From Canna indica (Eukaryota > Streptophyta > Magnoliopsida > Zingiberales > Cannaceae), in NCBI GenBank assembly GCA_034359265.1, contig CP136893.1, forward strand, positions 46,077,501 through 46,141,500: a stretch of 64,000 nt of DNA, in the 5' to 3' direction. Below, piece after piece: positions 44,313 to 56,002 of this stretch; the first letter of the stretch is position 1, and every line of letters begins with the position of its first letter. The notes below the pieces were generated by a model. That model did no database searches, was not told where the DNA came from, and was given only the letters and a program-made list of their open reading frames with translations. Both the position numbers and the translations under genes were made by a program.

Positions 44313-45611
44313 GGCAATGGTGGCTTCTTGGGAAGAAAGCGAGTCTTCGTCAAGCGAAGAAGACTCCAAAAGTGAAAAGGCAAATATTTGCCTCATGGCA
44401 AATGACAACGAGGTAAGATTTTCTTTTTGCGAGCTTTCATTTACGCAAGAAGAATTAGAAAATGAGTTTGATCAAATGCATGATGAATTTAATACCATTA
44501 GGAAAAAGTTTAAAGAACTTAAGAAGGACAACAAATCTTTAGAGCTTGAAAATGATAACTTGCTACTTTCATACAATGCATTAAGGAAAGAAGTAGATAC
44601 CCTTAAGGAAGAAAAGCATGCCTTAGATGATACTAAGAAAAACTTAGAAAATGAAAACGAAAAGTTGAAAAATGAAAATAAGTTTTTAAGTGATAAAGTA
44701 GAGCACTTGAATGATAGCATGTTAAACTTCAAAAAGGAACTTTGCATGCTAAATGAAAAAATGACAACCCTACAAAATGCCATGCCTAAGGTTGTACATG
44801 CGAGAAAGTCATCAAACAATCATGCTCATGCATGTAGTCGAAATGGCAAAACAAGAGGGGGGGTGAATAGTGTGTTATCTAATTGATTAGCCTAAAACCA
44901 ATTTTAATCGTTTACTTAGATTGTTTAGGCAATTTACGATTGAATGATTAGATGCGGAAGCGATAAATGATAAAGCAATAAATACACACAAGTTATCAAT
45001 GCAAACACATAAATTTATAGTGGTTCGGCCCCAATGTCTACTCCACTACCTAAGCACCCCGCTTAGGATTTCCAAACTAAGTTTTACTTGATTAATTAGT
45101 TTCCCTTACACAGAGGACTTTGACTCGAAGAGTCTCACTCTCAATCTAAGGCACTTCCACACCCAGAAGTCTCTGCATTCTTATCGAGAGCACTCTTCCA
45201 CCTCAACCCTAAGGGACAACTAGAACTAACCTAGTAAACTATGTTTACACAAGTGGCTTTACACCTTCACAACAAGGTAACCACTTCCAGTTTCAGACCT
45301 AACAATTCTAGGTCTATCACATGTACAAATCAAATAACAATTTCAAATAATAGTTAAAAAAATACAAGTGAAAAGAACTTAAAATGAAACCAAGAGTTCG
45401 TGCTCTTTTCCAGGCCTTGAAACCTCCAACTCGCCAGAAGATGAATCTTGAGTTGAAGCAGAGTTGAGGAGCAAATGACGCTTGAAGAAGAACTCGACGG
45501 AAGAGCAGAGCGCGCTGTAATCGATCTTTGGAAGGCTCAAAACTCCCTTTTAATTGCTCAATAAAATCTGTATTAGTCCAGGAAGAAGGTTAAAAGGAGT
45601 TAGATGAAGTA

Positions 45612-45619
45612 TATTTATA
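45612..45619 (-). promoter_or_regulatory. TATA box, 3 prime LTR of the gag-only element
   Basis: TATAAATA on the minus strand. Confidence 0.65.
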
Positions 45620-45665
45620 CCCTCACGAAGAAACGACAGCTCAACGGATAGAAAACTATCCGTTG

Positions 45666-45945
45666 CAGACGCTCGGTTGATTGGTCGATCGAACGACCGA
45701 TCGACTGCTTAGAGCAACCACTGTATCTTCTCTCTGTGCGGTCGACCGATGGGTCGACCACCCAGATGCAAATCTGCATTCCCTCAATCCGGTCGACCGA
45801 TCGGTCGACCGCTAGGGCTACTACCCATTTCTGGCCTCTATCGGTCGATCGACCGATCGATCGAAGTAGCCACTGCCAGTTTTTGGCAGTGTTCGGTCGA
45901 TCGAATTGGCTACTGTCAATTTCTTACACTCTTCGGTCGACCGAA
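45666..45945. repeat. GGTCGACC palindrome array in LTR
   Basis: Blocks such as GGTCGACCGATCGGTCGACC at about 45800 are separated by 35-50 bp containing AGTAGCCACTGCCA or GGCTACTGTCAA. Confidence 0.9.
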
Positions 45946-46288
45946 CAAAGGCTGATATTGATTTTTCAGCCCTTTTTCTTGTGCGCTTCATTTCCGGGTT
46001 CCGGCTTTCAACGAGCATTAACTTGGAGAGCTTTTCATTTGATCTTTGGACTCGTCCAATGCGACTTTTGTACACATGTCGATCTTCGAGAATTTTCCGC
46101 GACGATCAATGTCCTTCCGATTTTTTGATTTCTTCCGATTTTTCGATCGTGGATATCAAATGCTAATAGATATGGAACCTGAAAGATTTCTCGATGAAAT
46201 ATTAGTTCCATGTTTGTTATCATCAAAACCGAGATTAAGAGATTAAGACCAAGGTTGAAAACCTAAAGCCAACAATCTCCCCCTTTTT

Positions 46289-48850
46289 GATGATGACAAA
46301 CATCCTTAAGAAAATATATTCATTAAAGCATAGAGGATATCAACTAAGAGATTTCTCCCCCTATCAACATGCATATCAATGAAAATAAACTCCCCCTATC
46401 TATATGCATGGATCTCCTATAATTTTCTCCCCATTTATCCTATAATTTTCTCCCCCTTTATCCTATACTTTTCTCCCCCTTTTGACATCAATCAAAAAGG
46501 GCAAGAAAGGTCAATCTAGTCAAAGGGATGAAAAACAAATATTTTTGCATGAAGTTGAGACTCTAAAGATTTTTTTTTATGAAATATGACAATCTCAATC
46601 AAAGGGATGGAAAAAACAAATATTTGATATGAAACAAAAACATACATGATATGTTCAAAACTAAATACTTGAATTCAAAACAAAAACATGTATGCACTCA
46701 AGTATGAATGTACTCATATTTTTTTCATGATATTTTTAGATTTCATTCAAACTTTCAAAATATCAAGATATGGTCACTTAAATCATATATATCAAGTTTG
46801 AAGTTAAACTAATGTCATTTAATCAAACTTTTAACTTAGCAAGGTTTCATTTGAAATAAGCATGAAAACATGAAAATGCTAAGTATCAAGTATTGCTATC
46901 TACTCATATTTTCTCATATTTAGGCATCCAGACATCAAACATGAGAGAATGTAAGTCTATGAATCAAGTTTGGGCTTAAGATGAAATTTTTAAGTCACTT
47001 TGTTGACTTAGGTTAACCTATACTTCAAGATTTGAAAAATTCAAACTTTTAAATCTATACAAAATCATTTTTTTGATGAAAATCTTTGATATCAATTTTT
47101 GGATGAAAATTTTTGATACCAAATATTGAATGGTCATTTGAAATTCATGTATAAAGTTTGAACTCAAAAGAATTTTCAAAGACCATTTTTCATCCTATAT
47201 TGATTTTAATAAACAAATCGATATTTCTAGCTATCATCCAAGATATCAAAATCATTTCTAGGAATGATTTTACTCAAGAAATTGTGTGAATGATATTAGA
47301 AATGGAATCAAAATGGTATATATGAGTTTTTATTTAAAGTTTTTGAAGAAAAATCAAAGTATCGGAAAGATTGATATTTCAAGAAAGTGATACTTTGTAT
47401 TTTCGGAATCCAACTTCAAAATACCATTTTAAATTAGATTCTTGATGAAACTTTTTGAAGTTTTTACTGATAAAACTAGATTTTGTGAATGTGCAGTTTC
47501 AAGAATCATCTGAAAATGATTTTTCTATATTTCTCTAGAAATAACTGAAAATGATACCAATTGTTGGTTGAATTGGCAATTCCGTAAATTTTAGTTATTT
47601 TCAAAGAGTGCTCAGTTTTCATTCAAATTTTTATGACACCACATAATGGTCATGTAAAGAGTGTATGTCAAGTTTGAAATGAAAATTATATCCTTAAGTC
47701 AAGATATAAACCTAGCATGGTTTTATTCAAAACTAAGCTAGTTATCATGAAACTTGCTAAGTGTCAATCTTATCATTTACTCATGATTTTTCAAACTTAA
47801 ACCTATAGATACCTAACATGAGTAAATCTAAATATGTTTCTCAAATATGGATTGAAAATGAAACCTCTAAGTCAATTTGTTGACTTGGGTCAACTTGGTT
47901 CAAAAGAGATAAGCATGAATTTACCTCTATGTCATTTTATCCATATCCATATAAATTTTTCATTCTAAATGCATGGAAACATGTTATACCTATTCCTAAA
48001 CATGTTTATGAAGTTTTGGGCTTAAAATGAAATGTCCAAGTCGATTTGTTGACTTGGGTCAAGCTTCTTAAGCTTAAGTCCTCTAAATTGACTTAGTTTT
48101 CAATTTGCTCAATCTCTTATTAATTTTCAATTTTAAGTAAGTGACAACTGATCATTAACACACATAAACATGTTCATCCAATTTACAACTTAAGATGAAG
48201 TCTCTAAAAAAATATCAACCTAGTCTGATTTCATAAATATCATGATATCATGAAATGGGCTAAGTTATCAAGATTTTTTCTACTCATGAAAATTCAAATA
48301 TCTATCATGCATAATCAATCATGAGCATAGAGAAATCATTTAAGCATGAATATTCAATTATTATACTAAAATTTTTGCAAAATTAAATCCATACCTTAGT
48401 CTTTAGAGATTTTTGCCAAACTTGTCATTTACTTTTCAATTATCTTCATGATAGCATATCCTTCCAATGTTTACCACTTTCTTAACTTGCAAGTAGGCTT
48501 CATTAGTATTAAAATGAAATTATATGCCAACTAGCAAGCTAACATACTAAATAGCAAAGGTTCAATACAAAGTTTCATTTAAACACCTTAACCTACGCTA
48601 GATAGTAAAGATTCATTTTAAGGAGGTTAACATGATATCAAAATGAATCTGAAGGATCTTAAGATGTGAAACATTTGATGGATAAGGTCCCTAAATATGT
48701 TTAACTAGTTTGGACTTAAAGGAATGTCTCTAATAGTAAGTATCAACCTAGAGCAAGTTTCATTTAATGAAATTTTCCTAAGTGCTAAGATTCTACCTAC
48801 TCATGAAAATTCAAGGGTTTACCATGCAATTTTAATCATGAGTATTGAGA
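46289..48850 (-). repeat. AT-rich repetitive non-coding interior of the gag-only element
   Basis: No open frame of note. Degenerate direct repeats recur about every 300-500 bp, each with TAAGTC.(A/C)TTTGTTGACTT(A/G)GGT, CTAAGT.TCAAG and CTACTCATGA-like pieces (near 46800-47020, 47660-47900, 47990-48065, 48170-48370, 48700-48880). Confidence 0.75.
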
Positions 48851-48852
48851 CA

Positions 48853-49251
48853 TCATTTAAGCTCAAAACTGAGGTTAGTACTAGGGGGATGACCATTGTC
48901 ATCATCACCCTCAACAAAAGTATTAAGCTCTTCGGTTTTAGCATAATCGTATAACATATTTAATGTTGCCCAAATATCAAAAGCGGAAGAACAATGCATA
49001 ACCTTTTCAAGTATTTCATTTGAAAATGAGCAATATAGGAGATGCGTTGTTTTGGCATTCAATTTAAATAATCTAACTTATTCTTGAGTACAATCATTTA
49101 TGTCAATGGTGGGCTCAACATACTCATTCTTTAGCATGCACAATAGATCTAAACTTTGTGTTTTAAGAAAGGTATACATCCTACTCTTCCAAACACCAAA
49201 GTTTTCTTCATCAAACCTAGGTAGTGCAAATGTTATACTCTCTAGTGTCAT
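48853..49251 (-). pseudogene. Gag (UBN2-type) remnant of the gag-only element
   Basis: On the minus strand the ATG at 49251 opens MTLESITFALPRFDEENFG then VWKSRMYTFLKT, a Copia gag start. One in-frame TAA lies at 49080-49078. The rest (KTTHLLYCSFSNEILEKVM, AFDIWATLNMLYDYAKTEEL) continues to a stop at 48853. No zinc knuckle remains. Confidence 0.85.
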
Positions 49252-49305
49252 TTTTCGGATCGAGGCAAGATGTAGACGAGATGGTGAAATCTCAATCCAC
49301 GATCC

Positions 49306-49317
49306 GCTCTAATACCA
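49306..49317 (-). other. Primer-binding site of the gag-only element
   Basis: Minus strand TGGTATTAGAGC, two bases inside the LTR, one mismatch from the tRNA-Met complement. Confidence 0.88.
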
Positions 49318-49319
49318 AA

Positions 49320-50750
49320 TATGGTCGAAATGGCAACACTAGAGCGGGGGTGAATAGTGTGTTATCTAATTGATTAACCTAAATCCAATTTTAATCATTT
49401 ACTTAGATTGTTCAGGCAATTTACGATTGAATGATTAGATGCGGAAGCGATAAATGACAAAGCAATAAATACACACAAGTTATCAATGCAAACACACAAA
49501 TTTATAGTGGTTCGGCCCCAATGCCTACTCCACTACCTAAGCACCCCGCTTAGGATTTCCAAACTAAGTTACTAGATTAATTAGTTTCCCTTACATAGAG
49601 GACTTTGACTCGAAGAGTCTCACTCTCAACCTAAGGCACTTCCACACCCGGAAGTCTCCGCCTTCTTATCGAGAGCACTCATCCACCTCAACCCTAAGGG
49701 ACAACTAGAACTAACCGAGTAAACTATGTTTACACAAGTGGCTTTACACCTTCACAATAAGGTAACCACTTCCAGTTTCAGACCTAACAATCCTAGGTCT
49801 ATCACACGTACAAATCAAACAACAGTTTCAAATAACAGTTAAAAAAATACAAGTGAAAAGAGCTTAAAATAAAATCAAGAGGTTGTGCTCTTATCCAGGC
49901 CTTGAAACCTCCAACTCGCCAGAAGATGAATCTTGAGTTGAAGCAGAGTTGAGGAGCAAATGACGCTTGAAGAAGAACTCGACGGAAGAGCAGAGCGCGA
50001 TGCAATCGATCTTTGGAAGGCTCAAAACTCCCTTTTAATTGCTCAATAAAATCTGTATTAGTCCAGGAAGAAGGTTAAAAGGAGTTAGATGAGGTATATT
50101 TATACCCTCACGAAGAAACGGTAGCTCAACGGATAGAAAACTATTCGTTGGAGACGCTTGGTCGATTGGTCGGTCGACTGACCGATCGACCGCTTAGAGC
50201 GATCGCTGCATCTTCTCTCTGTGTGGTCGACCGACGGGTCGATCGCCCAAACGCAAATCTACATTCCCTCAATCTGGTCAACCGCTAGGGCTACTGCCCA
50301 TTTCTGGCCTCTGTCGGTCGACCGAAGTAGCCACTGCTAATTTTTGACAGTGTTCGATCAACCGACCGGTCGACCGAATTGGCTACTGCCAATTTCTTAC
50401 ACCGAACAAAGGTTGATATTGATTTTTTAGCCCTTTTTCTTGCGCGTTTCATTTTCGGGTTCCGACTTTCAACGAGCATCAACTTGGAGAGCTTTTCATT
50501 TGATCTTTGGACTCGTCCAATGCAACTTTGGTGCACACAATGATCTTCGAGAGTTTTCTGCGTTGAACCCAAGTGCGATGATCAATGTCCTTCCGATTTT
50601 CTGATTTCTTCCGATTTTTCGATCGAGGACATCAAACGCTAATCGATATGGAATCTGAAAGATTTCTCGATGAAATATTAGTTCCATGTTTGTTATCATC
50701 AAAATCGAGATTAAGAGATTACGACCAAGATTGAAAACCTAAAGCCAACA
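49320..50750 (-). repeat. 5 prime LTR of the gag-only element
   Basis: 1431 bp, closely similar to 44833-46273. The main differences are gains and losses in the GGTCGACC blocks (50155-50405). TATA box at 50104-50097. Confidence 0.93.
50097..50104 (-). promoter_or_regulatory. TATA box, 5 prime LTR of the gag-only element
   Basis: TATAAATA on the minus strand. Confidence 0.65.
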
Positions 50751-52284
50751 ATGCACACTTCCGTGCTTACACACATAGTCCAAGAAAATTTAATGGAAGT
50801 TGCTTTTCATGTGGTATTTTTGGTCATATGGCTAGAGATTATGCACTAAAAAGGAACCCTCATGCTAGATTCACTTGGGTTCCTAAGATGACTAACACTC
50901 AAGAACCCAAGAAGATTTGGGCACCTAAAATTCTCTCTTCTCCTTTTGTAGATGGAGAAGCATCCTCGAGGAAGTAGAAGCACATGGATATTGGATAGCG
51001 GTTGCTCAAAACACATGACGGGCGATATCAATCTTTTCGCAACCCTATCAAGCAAGGATGGTGGACATGTGACATTTGGAGACAATGCCAAAGGTAAGAT
51101 TGTTGGCATTGGTGATATAAGTATAATCCCCTACCCATGCATTAAAAATGTCTTACTAGTTGATGGGTTAAAGCATAATTTGATTAGCATATCTCAATTG
51201 TGTGACAATGGATATGTAGTCATTTTTGAAGCATCTAAATGCATCATTAGAAGTGCACCATCTAATGATATTGTGTTCATTGGAAATAGGCAAGAAAATA
51301 TTTACACATTAGTTCTAAATGTTTTGCCTAATCCCCATGTTAGATGCTTGGTTGCCATGGAAAATGATTCTTAGTTGTGGCATAGAAGTCTAGGACATGC
51401 TAGCAAGAGCCTCATCCAAGAAATATCTAAAAAGGACTTAGTTAAAGGAATACCTAAGATAAAATTTGAAAAAGATAAACTTTGTGATGCATGTCAACAT
51501 GGTAAAAAAGTTAAGTCTTCATTTCATAGCATTAATCAAGTAAGTACTGTTGTATAAAATGGCACACTATAGGGGCAGTGAATTGTGTGTTTTCTAATTC
51601 TATTTGCCTATTTCGGTTTTAGACGTTTCTTGAATTATTTAGGCAAATCATAATTTGTCGATAAGATGCAGAAGCAAAAATAAACCAATCAAGCACAAAT
51701 AAAATTTAACAATGCTAACACTGAGATTTATATTGGTTTGGCCCCAATGCCTACTCTACTACCTAAGCACCCCGCTTAGGATTTCCAAACTAAGTTTTAC
51801 TAGATTAATTATTTTCCCTTACACAGAGGACTTTGACTCGAAAAGTCTCACTCTCAACCTAACACACTTCCACACCCGGAAGTCTCCGCCTTCTTATCGA
51901 GAGCACTCTTCCACCTCAACCCTAAGGGACAACTAGAACTAATCGAGTAAACTACATTTACACAAGTGGCTTTACACACCACTTAAATCCAAGACCTAAC
52001 ACTAGGTCTTCCTACAATTCAAATACAATGAGTTGAAGAACAAATTAAAAAAAAAATATTACAAGAAGAGGAATGACAGCTTATCATACTTAAACGCCTC
52101 TTCTTTCCACGCCTAGCTAACTTGTTGAACCCTTTGAAGGAGAGCTCTCTTGACAGCAAGGGATCAAGCGTTAGGCCAATGAATGTTGACACGTTGAAGC
52201 TTGGAGGATGTTATGGAATCACTCTTTTAAGGTTTTCTTGCATCCAAAAAATCTGAGAGAGTCGACAAAAGAGGTTAGAAGAGA

Positions 52285-52292
52285 TATTTATA
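52285..52292 (-). promoter_or_regulatory. TATA box of the solo LTR
   Basis: TATAAATA on the minus strand, about 50 bp downstream (element sense) of the palindrome array. Confidence 0.6.
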
Positions 52293-52344
52293 ATCCTCAG
52301 CTGAAACAAGGCATCAACGGGCATAAATTTTACTGTTACAGATG

Positions 52345-52780
52345 CCCGGTCGATGGTCCGGTCGATCGTCGATCGATCGACCGATCGACCACCAAGCTCT
52401 CTGTGAGTATTACGTGCCATTTGGTCGATCGATGGGTCGATCGACTGTTGCGAGATTGGTAATCCCAAATCCGGTCGACCAATCGGTCGACCGAATCAGT
52501 GATGCCAAAATTGCGAGTCGTAATTTACCATCCGGTCGACCGATCGGTCGACCAATGAGCATTTTGCCATATTTTGGCTTCGGTCCATCGATCGACCGGT
52601 TGATCGACGTAGCCCTTCTGTGAATTCTTCACCAATTTTGGTCGACCGATAGGTCGACCGAATGGCTACTGCCTCTTTTGCACATCATTCGGTTGACCGA
52701 TCAATTGACCGATGGGTCGACCGAATTGGCTGCTGCAACTACTTAACTCCATTCGGTCAACCATCTGGTCGACCAAACCA
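52345..52780. repeat. Largest GGTCGACC palindrome array
   Basis: Eight or more blocks in 435 bp, including GGTCGACCGATCGGTCGACC at about 52535-52554. Spacers of 30-45 bp include GAATGGCTACTGCC and GAATTGGCTGCTGC. Confidence 0.9.
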
Positions 52781-55558
52781 GAGCTAGAAAATTTTATCTT
52801 GGCTTTCTCATTTTGCGCTTGGTTTTCCGGCTTCGTTCTTCAGCGTGCTTTAACTTTAAAGGATTCTCCATGCTATCCAAAATATTTTTGATGCACGCAT
52901 TGATCTATTTTGGAGATTGATCGAGAGACATAAGGCTTGACGTATCTTTCATCAATCCTACAATTTTTCATACTTCAAGCACTTGTTAAATAGGTTTGTT
53001 ATCATCAAAATAATCATGAGGAGAATAAAGCAAGAAGGAGGAACCCTTCAGCTAACAAGTACATCTAGAATACTAGAACTTGTGCACATAGATCTCTTTG
53101 GTCCTTGTGATGTTGCAAGTCTAGGTGGAAAATTATATTGCTATGTTTTGGTAGATGATTTCTCAAGATTTACATGGGTTTTCTTCATAGCTAAGAAAAA
53201 TAAAACTTTTGATTTCTTCAAAAAATTCGCTAGGAGAGTTACAAATGAGAAAGGAATTCCAATTTTGAAAATTAGAAGTGATAATGGAGGAGAATTTAAA
53301 AATGAAAAGTTTACCGAATTTTGTGATGAATTGGGTATTGAGTATACCCTTTCTTCCCCTAGAACCCCTCAACAAAATGAGGTGGTTGAGAGGAAGAATA
53401 AAATCTTACAAGAGATGGCTAGGACCATGCTTTGTGAAAATAAGACCTAAACTTATAAATACCTCTTGTTATGTGCTTAATCGTGTTTTATTAAGACCTA
53501 AACTCAAGAAAACACCTTTTGAGCTTTGGAATGATAAAATTCCAAGTGTGGGATATTTTCATATTTTTGGATGTAAATGCTTTATCTTAAACACTAAGGA
53601 GCATCTAGGAAAATTTGATTCTAAATCCGATGAAGGTATTTTCCTAGGTTACTCCAATAGTTATAAGGCATATAGAGTTTATAATCGTAGAACTATGATT
53701 GTTGAAGAATCTATGCATGTTACAATTGATGAAACTAATGATTCCTCTAGAAATGTTAAGATTGTGAATGTCGGTGAGGAACTCACATTTCATGACAAAG
53801 AGGTTGAGGAAGAAAATAATGAGAAAACTCAACATGAAGAACCCTCATCCTCAACTCTACCTCAAGATGAAGAAGAAGATCAGGAAGCTCTACCACCTCT
53901 CCCCAAAGGGTACCGGTTGATTAGAGATCATCCAATGGATCAAGTCATTGGAGAACCATCAATGGGAGTGGTAACGCGCTCTAAACTTAAGAGCATTTTT
54001 CAATATGTAGCTTTCATATCTCAAGTAGAGCCAAAAAACATTAAGGAAGCAATAGAAGATGAATTTTGGGTAATAGCTATGCAAGAAGAACTTAATCAAT
54101 TTGTTAGGAATGAAGTATGAGACTTAGTACCTAGACCTAGCGGACAAACCGTGATTAGGACTAAATGGGTATTTAGAAACAAGTTAGATGAAGGAGGTTT
54201 AGTCATTAGAAACAAAGTTAGGTTAGTGGCCCAAGTGTATAATCAAGAAGAAGGAATTGATTATAATGAAACTTATGCTCCCGTAGCTAGATTAGAGGCA
54301 ATTGGCATGCTTTTGGCTTATGCTAGTTTTAAAGGCTTTAAACTTTTTCAAATGGATGTTAAAAGTGCATTTTTAAATGATTTTATCGATGAAGAAGTTT
54401 ATGTTGAACAACCCCCCGGATTTGAAAGTTTTGACTTTCCAAAACATGTTTTTAAACTTAAAAAGGCTTTGTATGACTTAAAACAAGCCCCTAGGGCTTG
54501 GTATGAAAGGCTTTCCATATTTTTGATTGATCAAGGCTTTAGCACTGGAAAAGCTTATGTTTCTCTTTTTATAAAATAATGAAAATGATATTTTACTCGT
54601 GCAAATTTATGTTGATGATATAATATTTGGTGCTACTAATGAATTATTTTGTGAGTGGTTTGCAAAGTGCATGCAAGAAGAGTTTGAGATGAGCATGATG
54701 GGAGAACTTTCCTTCATGCTTGGTCTCCAAATCAAGCAAACAAATAAAGGAATCTTCATAAATCAAGCTAAATACACAAAGGAGCTCATCGAAAGGTTTG
54801 GAATGAATGAAGCCAAGATAGCTTCTACACCAATGAGCACATCCATCAAGCTTGACAAAGATGAAGATGGTGTCAAAGTAGATGAAAAACGATATCGATG
54901 TATGATTGGCAGTCTTCTCTATTTAACTGCAAGTAGACCAGATATCATATTTAGTATTTGTACATGTGCTAGGTTTCAATCTTGTCATACAATGTCTCAC
55001 TTAAGTGCGATCAAACACATATTGAGATATTTGAAGGGCACGGTTGACTTAGGAATATGGTATCCATGTAATGCATCTTTTAATTTAATTGGTTTTTCTG
55101 ATGCCAATTTTTCCGGGTGTAAAGTAGACCGAAGAAGCACTAGTGGGTGTTGTCAATTCCTAGGGATTAGTCTTATTTCTTGGTTTTCAAAGAAACAAAA
55201 CTCGATTGCACTTTCAACTAACGAAGCAGAATACATCGATGTGGCTAGTTATTATGCACAAGTCCTTTGGATGAAACAAATCCTTTTAGATTATGGACTT
55301 AAGTATTCATGTATACCTATACATTGTGATAACACTAGTGCAACCAATTTAACAAAAAATCCAGTTTTACACTCTAGGACCAAGCACATTGATCTAAGGC
55401 ACCATTTTCTTAGGGATAATGTAGCTAAGGGAAATATATCCGTGGAATTCGTATCCACCAACAAACAACTTGCTGATATATTCATAAAACCCTTAAGTGA
55501 AGAAAGCTTTACAAACTTAAGAATGCAATTAGGAATTTGTGCTTTTCCTAGTGGTTAA

Positions 55559-56002
55559 AAATATTCAAAATATACATGTCTTTTGAAAAATTATATTTCA
55601 TGTGGTATCATCACACTTATGTACTGCCTTGTAATGGGGCTTTGCGACTTATCGATGTTTGCCTTCTATAGGCTTATATTGATAGGAAGGACTATAGTGG
55701 TCGATGATACTCGATTTTATTATTTTCTTGGTTTTAATGATGGAACTCATTAATAGTACCTTAGTTCTTGCCCTTTTTTATTGATGTCAAAATGGGGATA
55801 AAAAGTAAGGCCACATTTGTTTTATGATGCATATAGATAGGGGGAGTTACAAGCATAATATGCATATTAATAGGCGGAGCATATGTTAAGTTGTGAACTA
55901 AGCTGCGGATGCCTTAACTCAAACTCACAAATGATATTTAGAGTTTTCTTTTATATAAAAAAAATTTCATGTTGTGTTTGTCATCATCAAAAAGGGGGAG
56001 AT
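55559..56002 (+). other. Copia-2 3 prime non-coding region and polypurine tract
   Basis: No frame after pol. Purine boxes occur near 55838 and 55870; the one priming the LTR is AAAAAGGGGGAGA (55989-56001). Confidence 0.8.

Larger units (their letters stand above)
44833..46273 (-). repeat. 3 prime LTR of the gag-only element
   Basis: 1441 bp. Carries four to five GGTCGACC blocks (45666-45945) and a minus-strand TATA box at 45619-45612. Confidence 0.93.
44833..50750 (-). mobile_element. Gag-only, non-autonomous Copia element (LARD-like)
   Basis: 5.9 kb with a perfect 5-bp duplication ATGCA (44828-44832 and 50751-50755). LTRs are 44833-46273 and 49320-50750. The primer site is at 49317-49306 and the polypurine tract at 46288-46274, both on the minus strand. 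The inside has only a short gag remnant and about 2.5 kb of AT-rich non-coding repeats, with no protease, polymerase or integrase. It must have moved using enzymes from another Copia element. Confidence 0.95.
43306..50977 (+). pseudogene. Gag of Copia-2, split by a 5.9-kb insertion
   Basis: 43306-44832 is a long open frame: UBN2-type gag (NYANWKIRM), a knuckle CFNCNKTEHLRKDC in which the usual Gly is Glu, 25 lysine and 12 methionine codons in a row, and a coiled coil. It is cut at 44832 and resumes at 50756 with the second knuckle CFSCGIFGHMARDYA, whose last Cys is Tyr. It ends at TAG 50975-50977. Both zinc knuckles are therefore altered, in addition to the insertion. Confidence 0.9.
51548..53057 (-). 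mobile_element. Solo LTR, Sirevirus-related, 1510 bp
   Basis: Perfect target duplication AGTAC (51543-51547 and 53058-53062). Ends TGTTG...TAACA. Minus-strand orientation is shown by the TATA box at 52292-52285 and by similarity to the gag-only element LTRs. It contains the largest GGTCGACC array in the window. No internal element remains. Confidence 0.95.
50952..55558 (+). pseudogene. Pol of Copia-2, split by a solo LTR
   Basis: Starts ATG 50952, +1 to gag. Protease WILDSGCSKHMTG, pre-integrase, then the solo LTR at 51548-53057, then integrase (IRSDNGGEFKNE), reverse transcriptase (FQMDVKSAFLND; IYVDDIIFGATNE at about 54605-54643) and RNase H to TAA at 55556-55558. Lesions: TAG for Trp at 51372-51374, a small deletion with frame change near 53447, TGA for Trp at about 54118, a frameshift near 54578. 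RNase H reads LSTNEAEY where Copia-1 has LSTTEAEY. Confidence 0.92.

Noticed and set aside
44145..44408. Poly-Glu/Asp, poly-Ser and poly-Ile/Phe frames
   Set aside because: Alternative-frame readings of the AAG/ATG microsatellite within gag.
52345..52780. Palindrome array as a bacterial-type operator or restriction-site cluster (GTCGAC is a SalI site)
   Set aside because: It recurs at the same place in independent plant LTRs in both orientations, so it is a natural LTR component, not a cloning artefact or prokaryotic operator.
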